Assembly: GCA_913045895.1 (NCBI GenBank)
Contig: CAJWSQ010000003.1
Span: 1-43,305 of the forward strand
Source: an uncultured Flavobacteriales bacterium
GTDB lineage: Bacteria; Bacteroidota; Bacteroidia; Flavobacteriales_G; Salibacteraceae
Direction of reading: 5' to 3'
Length of the DNA: 43,305 nt
Position 1 is the first letter of the stretch. Each line of letters begins with the position of its first letter. This document shows, one piece after another, positions 18,676 through 26,074 of the stretch. Under the pieces are notes generated by a model, which did not search any database, was not told the DNA's origin, and was given only the letters and a program-made list of their open reading frames with translations. The translations under genes were made by a program, and so were the position numbers.

Positions 18676-18797
18676 AAAAAAGGCTGTCACATCTCACAGC
18701 CCAAGAGGTTGATCCTTGCACGTATACTCGGACCTATAGTTGACACATCTCTCAACTAAAAAAGAGGTTGAGCTTAGCACGTGTGCGCAGCTCGGAA
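18676..18797 (-). ncRNA. Candidate small RNA with two tandem structured units, minus strand
   Basis: Two similar units lie in tandem. Each has a hairpin with loop CACATCTC (read on +): stems GGCTGT/ACAGCC at 18682-18701 and AGTTGA/TCAACT at 18738-18757. Each is followed by AAGAGGTTGA (18703-18712, 18762-18771), GCACGT (18718, 18777) and CTCGGA (18727, 18791). Loops are identical while the stems differ and keep pairing, which points to conserved RNA structure. On the minus strand a perfect -7 box TATTTTTG (18808-18801) lies just before the first unit, and the last hairpin is followed by seven Ts, a good terminator. No known family recognised. Confidence 0.55.
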
Positions 18798-18800
18798 GTA

Positions 18801-18808
18801 CAAAAATA
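18801..18808 (-). promoter_or_regulatory. -7 promoter box of the tandem-unit RNA
   Basis: TATTTTTG on the minus strand, an exact TAnnTTTG. The predicted start falls at about 18795, at the first base of the upstream unit (TCCGAG). Confidence 0.45.
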
Positions 18809-18831
18809 TTCATTTCAAATAAGGAAACACT

Positions 18832-18930
18832 TAAATTTGATATTGGTCAGCGGCTAAGGTCAACGACCCACCTCTTAGATATAGGTTAATATCTAAAACT
18901 AGACAGGTATTCTAAGCCTGTCTGGTTTTT
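18832..18930 (+). ncRNA. Weak candidate short RNA between the tandem RNA and the CRISPR array
   Basis: TAAATTTG at 18832-18839 is an exact TAnnTTTG box. Downstream lie the inverted repeat TTAGATAT/ATATCTAA (18875-18896) and a terminator-like palindrome (18896-18930). No coding frame fits. It could be an independent RNA of about 85 nt, a CRISPR-side leader, or only flanking debris. Confidence 0.25.
18896..18930 (+). repeat. GACAGG-type palindrome, terminator-like, left flank of the CRISPR-cas locus
   Basis: AAAACTAGACAGG and CCTGTCTGGTTTT pair across a 9-nt loop with one mismatch, followed by TTTTT-like sequence. It shares the core AGACAGG...CCTGTCT with the palindrome at 21617-21649, just after cas9. 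It could terminate transcription rightward before the array. Confidence 0.65.
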
Positions 18931-18988
18931 AATTGACTCATTACGAAATGCAGAGCTAAGTTAGGATGCTTATTAACCTCACTAATAA

Positions 18989-19216
18989 ATTGTATTGTAC
19001 ATTGGTCAAACACAACACAGGGACATTAGTACCTTATGTCTCAACTGTTGTGAATTGCTTTCAACCCCGAAGGGCTCATGAGTTCATCTGGAATTATACA
19101 ACCCACGAATAAATTGTATTGTACATTGGTCAAACACAACAGAAGGTTTGATGGGAAGTGTAAGTCTTGTGTTATGAATTGCTTTCAGATTGTATTGTAC
19201 ATTGGTCAAACACAAC
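18989..19216 (+). CRISPR. Degenerate type II-C CRISPR array, two 30-nt spacers, split repeats
   Basis: The only complete repeat is 19171-19216 (46 nt; starts GTTATGAATTGCTTTCAG, ends TACATTGGTCAAACACAAC). Repeat 1 keeps only the 28-nt 3' half (18989-19016). Repeat 2 is split: its 5' half GTTGTGAATTGCTTTCA is at 19047-19063 and its 3' half at 19113-19140, with 49 nt between. Spacers are 19017-19046 and 19141-19170, each exactly 30 nt, as in II-C systems. Transcription is rightward, because the tracrRNA anti-repeat complements the repeat 5' half, which follows each spacer in that direction. Both spacers are still flanked by a 3' half before and a 5' half after. Spacer targets are unknown. Confidence 0.85.
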
Positions 19217-19236
19217 ATACCGTGTTTGACCTTTTT
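19204..19236 (+). terminator. Intrinsic terminator formed by the last CRISPR repeat
   Basis: GGTCAAACAC (19204-19213, the 3' end of the last repeat) pairs perfectly with GTGTTTGACC (19222-19231) over an 8-nt loop and is followed by TTTTT. It would end array transcription before cas2, which runs the other way. Confidence 0.75.
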
Positions 19237-19281
19237 CATTTTCAGGCAGTTACGCTAAATATTAGAATAAAAAAATGAAAG

Positions 19282-19675
<394 letters not shown>

Positions 19676-19682
19676 GATTTCA

Positions 19683-20588
19683 TTAAATAATCGGATATGC
19701 AATCTTGCGTTTCTCCCCTTCAAAACACTGCATCAAACTTGCTGTAGTGCGTTGCATGCCCACCATCAACGGGCTTTTACTTTCTTCAATGACTACATCA
19801 ATGGTTGGAATAATCAGCAATTCTCTTTTCAATTCGGGTGTCAAATCATCTAAGTCCACATCTTGATATTCTTCTATGATATCCAGTACGATCAGATCAA
19901 CATAAGGTCTGTAAGGTTCCATCACATCATCAGCCAGGCAAAATGCATTGTATTTGTTACGGTGATGAATTCCTAAAGCAGGCAACATACCACTGGCTAC
20001 AATACTTCGGGCAACCACTGCTCGCAAAATAGCATACCCGTAATTCAACAGATTATTGGGTGGCTCACCATACCGAACTCTTCTGAAACCGCTTTCAGGC
20101 CCCAATAACTTAGCCCAATAATTGGCCGCAGCTCTTCCTTCGTAATTGTCAGGATCTCCGCTGCGTACTTTCGAAGACCAATACAACATGTTTTCAACAT
20201 CAATTCCCAATCGCTCTAAAACACGTGCTTGATTATCTATTTTACACTTTACCGTTTGTTGCCATAGATTTTTACGAAGAGGTTCGGATGCATCTAGCTG
20301 ATACCTCAGCTTTTCAGTATAAGTATGGTTGGCTGTCATGGGCATAAACAAACCCGATGGCATGTGGCGCGTATCGCAATTCAAGATAGCTGCATTGTTA
20401 TCGAGTAAGGCTGTTAGCAATGCTTGTGTAATGGTTACGCGTGGATGATCTAAGATAACCATGCCCACATCTTCAATGGGCACTGTTTTGCTCGGTTGAG
20501 CTAGCTCTTCGGGATATTCAACTTTGAGTTGTTGTCTTTCTTTTTTCAGGTAGGCTGGGTTTCCGAAATAGAGTGTTTTTTTGATCAT
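19683..20588 (-). CDS. cas1: CRISPR-associated integrase Cas1 (type II-C)
   Basis: 301 aa from the ATG at 20588 (MIKKTLYFGNPAYLKKER); the open frame runs further upstream to 20651, but the Cas1 fold starts here. Catalytic metal ligands are present: E150 in NYEGRAAANYW, H208 in LGIHHRNKYNAF, and E224 in LADDVMEPYRP (with D220/D221). It is the integrase of the Cas1-Cas2 complex. No csn2 or cas4 is present, which places the locus in subtype II-C. The gene is intact, so the small decayed array is not explained by loss of the integrase. A RAYT gene separates it from cas9. Confidence 0.96.
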   Translation of the reverse strand: MIKKTLYFGNPAYLKKERQQLKVEYPEELAQPSKTVPIEDVGMVILDHPRVTITQALLTALLDNNAAILNCDTRHMPSGLFMPMTANHTYTEKLRYQLDASEPLRKNLWQQTVKCKIDNQARVLERLGIDVENMLYWSSKVRSGDPDNYEGRAAANYWAKLLGPESGFRRVRYGEPPNNLLNYGYAILRAVVARSIVASGMLPALGIHHRNKYNAFCLADDVMEPYRPYVDLIVLDIIEEYQDVDLDDLTPELKRELLIIPTIDVVIEESKSPLMVGMQRTTASLMQCFEGEKRKIAYPII

Positions 20589-20693
20589 GTAGGTTGTTTT
20601 TGTTTTCCATCTGAGATTGAAAAAACAATGCCAAACTGGAAAAATCGACAACTAAAAGATACAACTACTTAATTACGTGCGTGTTAACAAAGT

Positions 20694-20710
20694 AATCTCG
20701 ACTCGAGATT
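20694..20710. repeat. 17-nt perfect palindrome between RAYT and cas1
   Basis: AATCTCGACTCGAGATT is symmetric about one base and followed on + by TTT. It sits 4 nt before a 33-nt palindrome copy. Possible operator or recombination scar; function unknown. Confidence 0.5.
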
Positions 20711-20713
20711 TTT

Positions 20714-20746
20714 AGCTTTTCCAAAGTTTGAAACTTTGGAAAAGCT
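20714..20746. repeat. 33-nt palindrome copy 2 (RAYT-cas1 gap)
   Basis: Perfect palindrome: the common core with arms AGCTTT/AAAGCT. It lies 20 nt downstream of the transposase stop codon. Confidence 0.9.
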
Positions 20747-20765
20747 ACTTGGATAAAACTGTAGC

Positions 20766-21527
20766 TTATTCAATCCCCGTAATTTGAGGTGGGTTTCGAT
20801 GAACAAATTGAAAGTTTGAAGTGCCATCAAAAAGCTCCAACACTTCATCTCGTTGTATAAAAGTGGGGTTATCTGTAATTAAAGTGCTGTATGAACTGTG
20901 CGCCCAGTCTTGTGGGTTTGAAACTAAACTTGCTTCCACCGGATTGTGATGGATGTAGTGGATGAGTTTGATTAGGTATTTGGAGTCTGTAACAGCCTTT
21001 CTTTTGAAGTTCTTCATGAAAAGGCTTCCTTTTCGGTTGTTCACTTTATTAAAACTCTGTGTGTAAGAACTAAAGAGTTTTGAAAACTGCTTAGATATTT
21101 CTTTTGAGAAGTTTTGCTCTTCTAGATTTTCCAAAGTTTGAAACTTTGGAAAATCTCTATTTTGCTTATTGAAGGCTTTAGAATAAGCATTAAAAAAATT
21201 GCTGAATTGTTTAGATAATAGACCTGACAGGTTTGGATTTATTTTCAAAATCTGGAATTTTGATTTTGCTTCTAGCTCTTCCAAAGTTTGGAACTTTGGA
21301 AGAGCTTTTAATAATTCCTTTTCACTTTTGATCTTCACCAAAAAATGAAAATGATTCGGCATAATACAATAGCAATAGGTTTGAGCTATTGGTGAAATAT
21401 AAAGCTGATACTTTTCTAAAAAGAAGCGGTAATTCTCTGCATCCAAAAAAAGCCTCTCGTTCCCATTAGCTCGATTGTATATGTGATACATTCTATCTGG
21501 CTCAAGTTGTGCTTGTTTATTGTGCAT
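20766..21527 (-). CDS. REP-associated tyrosine transposase (RAYT, Y1/HUH family)
   Basis: 253 aa. HUH motif YCIMPNHFHFLVKI (H59, H61) and the catalytic-Tyr region LIKLIHYIHHNPVEASLV (Y191) are intact; RMYHIYNRANGNERLF is the usual RAYT N-terminus. Such single-strand transposases act on palindromic REP hairpins. The centre is unusual. Two 33-nt palindromes are translated in frame (PKFQTLEELE about residues 77-86, PKFQTLENLE about 127-136), and the segment SKQFSNFFNAYSKAFNK (105-121) recurs as SKQFSKLFSSYTQSFNK (145-161), so the core is internally duplicated and the protein longer than usual. It lies between cas9 and cas1 in the same direction, probably an insertion in the cas operon. Catalytic residues suggest it may be active. 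Confidence 0.9.
   Translation of the reverse strand: MHNKQAQLEPDRMYHIYNRANGNERLFLDAENYRFFLEKYQLYISPIAQTYCYCIMPNHFHFLVKIKSEKELLKALPKFQTLEELEAKSKFQILKINPNLSGLLSKQFSNFFNAYSKAFNKQNRDFPKFQTLENLEEQNFSKEISKQFSKLFSSYTQSFNKVNNRKGSLFMKNFKRKAVTDSKYLIKLIHYIHHNPVEASLVSNPQDWAHSSYSTLITDNPTFIQRDEVLELFDGTSNFQFVHRNPPQITGIE
21124..21156. repeat. 33-nt palindrome copy 3, inside the transposase gene
   Basis: Perfect palindrome with arms AGATTT/AAATCT, translated on the minus strand as DFPKFQTLENL. Confidence 0.9.
21222..21264. repeat. Two further small palindromes inside the transposase gene
   Basis: ACCTGACAGGT (21222-21232) and TCAAAATCTGGAATTTTGA (21246-21264, a 7-bp stem). The second reads KFQILK, resembling the KFQTLE peptide of the 33-nt copies, and may be a decayed relative. 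Confidence 0.45.
21274..21306. repeat. 33-nt palindrome copy 4, inside the transposase gene
   Basis: Arms AGCTCT/AGAGCT and the common core with one central change (GTTTGGAAC). Translated as LPKFQTLEELE. Confidence 0.85.
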
Positions 21528-21550
21528 GGTTGAAAATTGAATGCTATTGA

Positions 21551-21583
21551 ACCACCTCCAAAGTTTGAAACTTTGCAGGTGGT
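21551..21583. repeat. 33-nt palindrome copy 5 (cas9-RAYT gap)
   Basis: Arms ACCACC/GGTGGT around the common core, one mismatch in the stem. It is 24 nt upstream of the RAYT start codon. Confidence 0.85.
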
Positions 21584-21616
21584 TTTTGATTGTATTTTAC
21601 TTAACCCGAAGAGATA

Positions 21617-21649
21617 AAACCAGACAGGTTTCAGAAACCTGTCTGGTTT
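21617..21649 (-). repeat. GACAGG-type palindrome directly after cas9
   Basis: AAACCAGACAGGTTT and AAACCTGTCTGGTTT pair perfectly around CAG. It begins 2 nt after the cas9 stop and is followed on the minus strand by TTTTAT, so it may terminate cas9 transcription. It is the partner of the palindrome at 18896-18930. Confidence 0.8.
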
Positions 21650-21651
21650 AA

Positions 21652-24600
21652 TTACGCTCTAGAAATGTTCCCTAGTCGATCTACTTTTAATTTGATGCAA
21701 CAATCTTTTATCATCTGGTCATCCATACTTCTCTCCATCTTATTTAATGAAGAGAATTCCTCTTTATTAACAATAGAAATCGCGACATCATTTCTAATAA
21801 AGAAAGATTGTGCCTTTGAAAAGCTTACAACTTTGTAAATTCTATTAACTTTTTCGCTACTCAGATTTCTAAAATCGATGTTAGAAATATCTTCTACTTC
21901 ATCTTTAGTCGGTACATACACAATGTCATTTGGTGATAAATGAAATAATAATCTATTTCCTTTTTCATCCTTATCAGGCACACTACTAAGCCCTTGTTTC
22001 TGCCTTTCAATTACAATATTCAATGGTATGGTTTCGTATATCCTTTTTTTAGTCTTGTTATCAAAATAAATAGCAAAAAACAAGTTAGTACCCTTAGCAG
22101 CTTCGACATACTTGGTCTTTTTATTCCCCTCATAGCCTACGGGATACTTAGTTCCAACCTCAAAAATACGAACCTTTAATATTGGCTTATGCGGTTTTCC
22201 ATCGTTAAAAAAATGAATACTTCTATTCATGTCTTCTATTCCCTCTGGAGAAAAAGCCAAGTCTGGTTTTCCACCTTTACTGAGTAGGTAATTTTTTAAA
22301 ATCTTTTGTATCCCAGTATCTGTTATAGAATCAATAACTTTTTGATTAAAAGAGGTGTCTAAATTCTTGCGTGTAGCTGTCAATATCTTCCCCTTTGGAA
22401 CTTTTATTCTAGGTAGTTCAACAAAACCCGAAACTGTTTCTTTATGCATTGGCTTTCTAATAGCCCAATTCACACCTTTTTGCTCAACTTTAACTTTTTT
22501 ACCATTTTCTATTTTCTCATAATAATTTGTGGCTTTGTTTATTACCCTAAGGTTCTGCTTAAAGCTAACAACAATTCCTTCTAGTTCATTTTTGACATCT
22601 ACTGTAAAGCCAGACCATGGTTTATTAAAAATCCATTTGTAATTACCATCTTTATCTGGCTTTGTTTTGAAACACAAGCTGTTTTTTAATTGAGTCCTAA
22701 GTTCTATTTGCTTTTTCTTTCTTGCCTCACTTTTTAAATCTTCAACTTTTGCAGAGGTGTTATTCAAGTAGTTCACATGACTCCTAGTTGCACATGCTAT
22801 AACCAATGCATCCATTGCATGATGGCGATGATCAATACGCTTCTTTTGAAATCCTTTAGAAAGTTCTAATGGCACCGTAGGTAAATACTTTTGATACTTA
22901 TCGTTCCAAGAAGTAAAATCATTGCTCTCTGTCAGCTCATTCATTCGCTGAAACCTAGGTAAGATTAAATCATTCCAAACACCATTTATACCCCAATCCT
23001 GTTTTAACTTACTGGTAATTTTACCATTAATAGATATAATGTTATTGGAGTTTACACCATCGTCATTTTTATCAGACCTTACAATATTTGACAAGAGATT
23101 TGTAACGAATTTGCTTATATATCGTGTATCGTTCAATTGGCGCTCAATCATTTTATCAGGAATATCTTCCAACAGCAGCTTACTTCTCTTTGATCTATTT
23201 TTATGGAAATGGTTATTGACAAATTCGGTATATACTTCTTCATTTAAAATCTCAACCACTCCAAAAACAGTTGAAACCTTTTGACCGTGATGATTTTTTA
23301 TAAACTCTAAACCTAACTGCCTATCCTTTAAGCTATTTACTTCAGACTCACAAATCACCTTATTACTTATACTATCATCAAAATATCTACTTTGAGGAAT
23401 AACGTGTTCAATTTCGTATGCAGAAGTAAAAAGCTTATTTAATGGAATAGGCCTACCTGTATATGGCGACTTGTATTTTTGTTCTAACCAAAGTTTGTAA
23501 CGTTGAATTTCAGATTTTGAAGGCTCAGCTTTATGACTGATTCTTTCTATCTCATCAGGAACATCAATTCCTGAATTAAGTACTCCTTCTTCATATATTT
23601 TTAAAGCTTCTTGCTGCATTGGAGAGTAAGGACGTACATTTTCTACTGATTTATCATTTAACAACTCTGATAATATTGACTTGATACGTAAATTGGTATT
23701 CTCATTTTCAGCAATCGTATTTGATATTCGCTTACGTTTGTCTGATGGGTTTTTTAAATCGCGCCCAAGCTCGATATGGATCTCATCAAAGAAATCTTTT
23801 TCTCCTTTTCCAAACTGATTCCAAATATCTTTTACAACCCTCAATGTTTCTGTAACAACCTGTTCTACAATAGGATTACGCAATGAATGCTGTTTAAATT
23901 CACGTAAATAATCATCTAGATCAGCAACCGAACTCCATTTTCCAGCATCACTAGCCTCAGAGTGACGATCGTATACAATGTATTGAGCCAACCATAACTG
24001 TAGCCCTTGGAAATGTACATGCTCAGTTAAATTTATTGCCTTTTCACGGACTCTATTTTGAATCTCCTCATCAAATTCACCTGAAATTAATTTATCAATA
24101 CGAGATTTAATTTTAGAATCAATATTATCCCATTCCCAATATTTGCCCGTTCTCATCAGTGGCAAAAGCTTCTTAATTGCTTTTTCAGAATACCTACCAT
24201 ATTCACTCACATAAGGTTTATGATTTTTAAAACTCTCTTTAAATGAATTTATGTCAATGCTATTTCTATCTGCAAAGGTCTTTAAAGCCTTTTCAAATTC
24301 GTTTTTATCTGTTACGGAATAAATAATATGCCACAGTTGCTGCTCAATTTTTCTTGTAAAAAAATCAACTGGTACATTTTCTACCTTTTCTAATCTCCTG
24401 CCAATTTCATAGCCCGTTTCATTCATGGGATATTTTTTAGACTTTTCATCTTCTTTATCCTTTGAATCATCAAATACATAGTTCCAACGATATTTAGCAA
24501 TTTCTTTTGCTAACTCCGTTTTTAAAGCTTTTGGTTTCGCATTTGGGAATTTTGCATTTACTAAAGGTTCAAGGAAATAATTCAAAATGTCTATATGATT

Positions 24601-26043
24601 AACTTCTTTTTTGGACATCAGAAAACCGAACAACTTTTCTTGATCTTCAGTGCTTTTAATGAATTTTGATGTTAAATCGGCATCATCTTTTTTAGAATAA
24701 ATTTTTAGGTTATACATCCATTGCCATACCCTAAATTCTTGGTAGTAAGGATTAGATTTTGGAATACCCTTAAGAAATTGAGTTTGCTCTAGTCCGTCTT
24801 TAATCTTGTATGTTTTATACTCCAAAGAGCAATTTCCAATTGATGTCTTTTGACTTTTCAAGGGGCGTTGGTAAAAAATAATGTCATTTAAAAACAAGTG
24901 AACAAAATCATTCTTGCTTTTTAACTGAAGCCGGTGCCCTTCATTACTTCTGTACAATTCTCTTATGCAGCCATTGTATAAATCGGTTGTAAATAATTCT
25001 GGCTGTAATTCAATTTGTTTTTTCAGAATAGCTTTTAATTCTTTCTTATAAAACTTCCTTTCAATAGTGCGAACTAACTTACCTCTTATTTTCTGAGACG
25101 GATTTTGTAATAAAGCTTCGTAAATATACGCTCCCACTGTTTTATCTGAATTTATAATTTCTTGTTCCGTTTTCTTTTTAAGTAAAGTCCAATCATCTTC
25201 CTTAGGAGCTCGAAAACTTCTTTTCGGCTCACCCTCTTTATTGGTCTTTATAGATCCATCATCATTAACATCAGTAGTTACAATGAAGTCTTTGACTTTT
25301 CCCTTCCAATCAGATAAATCAGTTTTGCTTGAACGTCTATATACCCATCCATTTTCAAGAACTAATGAATACCAAGTTTCTCCCTTTTTATTGAGCTCTT
25401 CATCTGATTGGATGTCAACAATCTTAAGAGAGTGAAATTCTACAAGTTTATTTGGGTTCTCTTCTTCTTCTTCCCCTCGCAACTGATAATAGCCTCGTTT
25501 CTGATTAAAATTGAGAATTATCCATGCTAATTCTTCTTTTTTAATTTTTTGAGTTATGGCTTTCTTACGTAAATAATAAATTGTCCAATCATACGGAATC
25601 TTCGAATCATGGCCATTTGCAACAAAAGCTTCAACCATTTCATCAAACGACTCTTGAAAAATAAATTCAAAATTGCCCTTCTCATTTTTATTCCATGCCA
25701 GCTTAGGTTCTAGATTTTCTCTGAATTGCCCTAATCTTTTTTCAAAATCTATTTGCAGAGCATAATGTTTTGGAAGAAATCCAAGAACGTTTAGAACTCT
25801 ATGTAATCTTTCCCTTCGAAGTAAGTGTCTTTCACGTAACCTTCTAACTCCACGATAACTCGTTCTTTCAGCTGTTTGAGAAATTGTATTCCCTTTTCCG
25901 AAATCACCGATTAAATCTTGGCTCATTGGAATTATTCGACTTCCGATCCCTAGTATTTTACCTTGCTTTTTCTTAAAATCTTGTTCAATCAAAGCCCATC
26001 CAATGGAGTTAGTTCCCAAGTCCAATCCTAAAATTCTTTTCAT
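21652..26043 (-). CDS. cas9: CRISPR-associated endonuclease Cas9 (type II-C)
   Basis: 1463 aa, full length for the long II-C Cas9 of Bacteroidota. In order: RuvC-I RILGLDLGTNSIGWAL (D8), arginine-rich bridge helix RGVRRLRERHLLRRERLHR (residues 64-82), recognition lobe, RuvC-II DEIHIELGRDL (E758), HNH with YEIEHVIPQSRYFDDSISNK (H880), RuvC-III IDHRHHAMDALV (H1074/H1075, D1078), then a C-terminal PAM-interacting region. All nuclease residues are present, so it should cut both target strands under crRNA:tracrRNA guidance. The tracrRNA is divergent, just upstream. RAYT, cas1 and cas2 follow downstream in the same direction. No frameshift or stop is seen. The PAM cannot be read from sequence. Confidence 0.97.
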   Translation of the reverse strand: MKRILGLDLGTNSIGWALIEQDFKKKQGKILGIGSRIIPMSQDLIGDFGKGNTISQTAERTSYRGVRRLRERHLLRRERLHRVLNVLGFLPKHYALQIDFEKRLGQFRENLEPKLAWNKNEKGNFEFIFQESFDEMVEAFVANGHDSKIPYDWTIYYLRKKAITQKIKKEELAWIILNFNQKRGYYQLRGEEEEENPNKLVEFHSLKIVDIQSDEELNKKGETWYSLVLENGWVYRRSSKTDLSDWKGKVKDFIVTTDVNDDGSIKTNKEGEPKRSFRAPKEDDWTLLKKKTEQEIINSDKTVGAYIYEALLQNPSQKIRGKLVRTIERKFYKKELKAILKKQIELQPELFTTDLYNGCIRELYRSNEGHRLQLKSKNDFVHLFLNDIIFYQRPLKSQKTSIGNCSLEYKTYKIKDGLEQTQFLKGIPKSNPYYQEFRVWQWMYNLKIYSKKDDADLTSKFIKSTEDQEKLFGFLMSKKEVNHIDILNYFLEPLVNAKFPNAKPKALKTELAKEIAKYRWNYVFDDSKDKEDEKSKKYPMNETGYEIGRRLEKVENVPVDFFTRKIEQQLWHIIYSVTDKNEFEKALKTFADRNSIDINSFKESFKNHKPYVSEYGRYSEKAIKKLLPLMRTGKYWEWDNIDSKIKSRIDKLISGEFDEEIQNRVREKAINLTEHVHFQGLQLWLAQYIVYDRHSEASDAGKWSSVADLDDYLREFKQHSLRNPIVEQVVTETLRVVKDIWNQFGKGEKDFFDEIHIELGRDLKNPSDKRKRISNTIAENENTNLRIKSILSELLNDKSVENVRPYSPMQQEALKIYEEGVLNSGIDVPDEIERISHKAEPSKSEIQRYKLWLEQKYKSPYTGRPIPLNKLFTSAYEIEHVIPQSRYFDDSISNKVICESEVNSLKDRQLGLEFIKNHHGQKVSTVFGVVEILNEEVYTEFVNNHFHKNRSKRSKLLLEDIPDKMIERQLNDTRYISKFVTNLLSNIVRSDKNDDGVNSNNIISINGKITSKLKQDWGINGVWNDLILPRFQRMNELTESNDFTSWNDKYQKYLPTVPLELSKGFQKKRIDHRHHAMDALVIACATRSHVNYLNNTSAKVEDLKSEARKKKQIELRTQLKNSLCFKTKPDKDGNYKWIFNKPWSGFTVDVKNELEGIVVSFKQNLRVINKATNYYEKIENGKKVKVEQKGVNWAIRKPMHKETVSGFVELPRIKVPKGKILTATRKNLDTSFNQKVIDSITDTGIQKILKNYLLSKGGKPDLAFSPEGIEDMNRSIHFFNDGKPHKPILKVRIFEVGTKYPVGYEGNKKTKYVEAAKGTNLFFAIYFDNKTKKRIYETIPLNIVIERQKQGLSSVPDKDEKGNRLLFHLSPNDIVYVPTKDEVEDISNIDFRNLSSEKVNRIYKVVSFSKAQSFFIRNDVAISIVNKEEFSSLNKMERSMDDQMIKDCCIKLKVDRLGNISRA

Positions 26044-26059
26044 TATATAGAGGTTATTT

Positions 26060-26070
26060 TATTATACTTG
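26060..26070. promoter_or_regulatory. Overlapping divergent promoter elements for cas9 and tracrRNA
   Basis: On +, TATACTTG (26063-26070) is one base from TAnnTTTG and puts a start at about 26075, the first base of the anti-repeat. On -, GTATAATA (26067-26060) resembles a -10 box for cas9. Both fit in 11 nt. Confidence 0.4.
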
Positions 26071-26074
26071 TATT

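Noticed and set aside
18703-18720. Similarity of GGATCAACCTCTT (minus strand) to the 3' end of 16S rRNA (GGATCACCTCCTT), i.e. an anti-Shine-Dalgarno mimic
   Set aside because: The second unit lacks the GGA part and the match needs an indel, so chance is as good an explanation.
19017-19170. Assigning spacers to a phage or plasmid
   Set aside because: No target can be found without a database, and 30 nt gives no recognisable protein.
19078-19278. An open frame of 66 codons on + through the CRISPR array
   Set aside because: It runs through repeats and a spacer and has no coding character or homology that I recognise.
18433-19281. A tRNA or rRNA gene in the long gene-free stretch
   Set aside because: No cloverleaf with a TTCGA-type T-loop and CCA-ready acceptor, and no rRNA sequence, is seen.
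20766-21527. A classical insertion sequence with terminal inverted repeats and target duplications
   Set aside because: The transposase is of the RAYT type, and I find no matching termini or direct target repeats around it.
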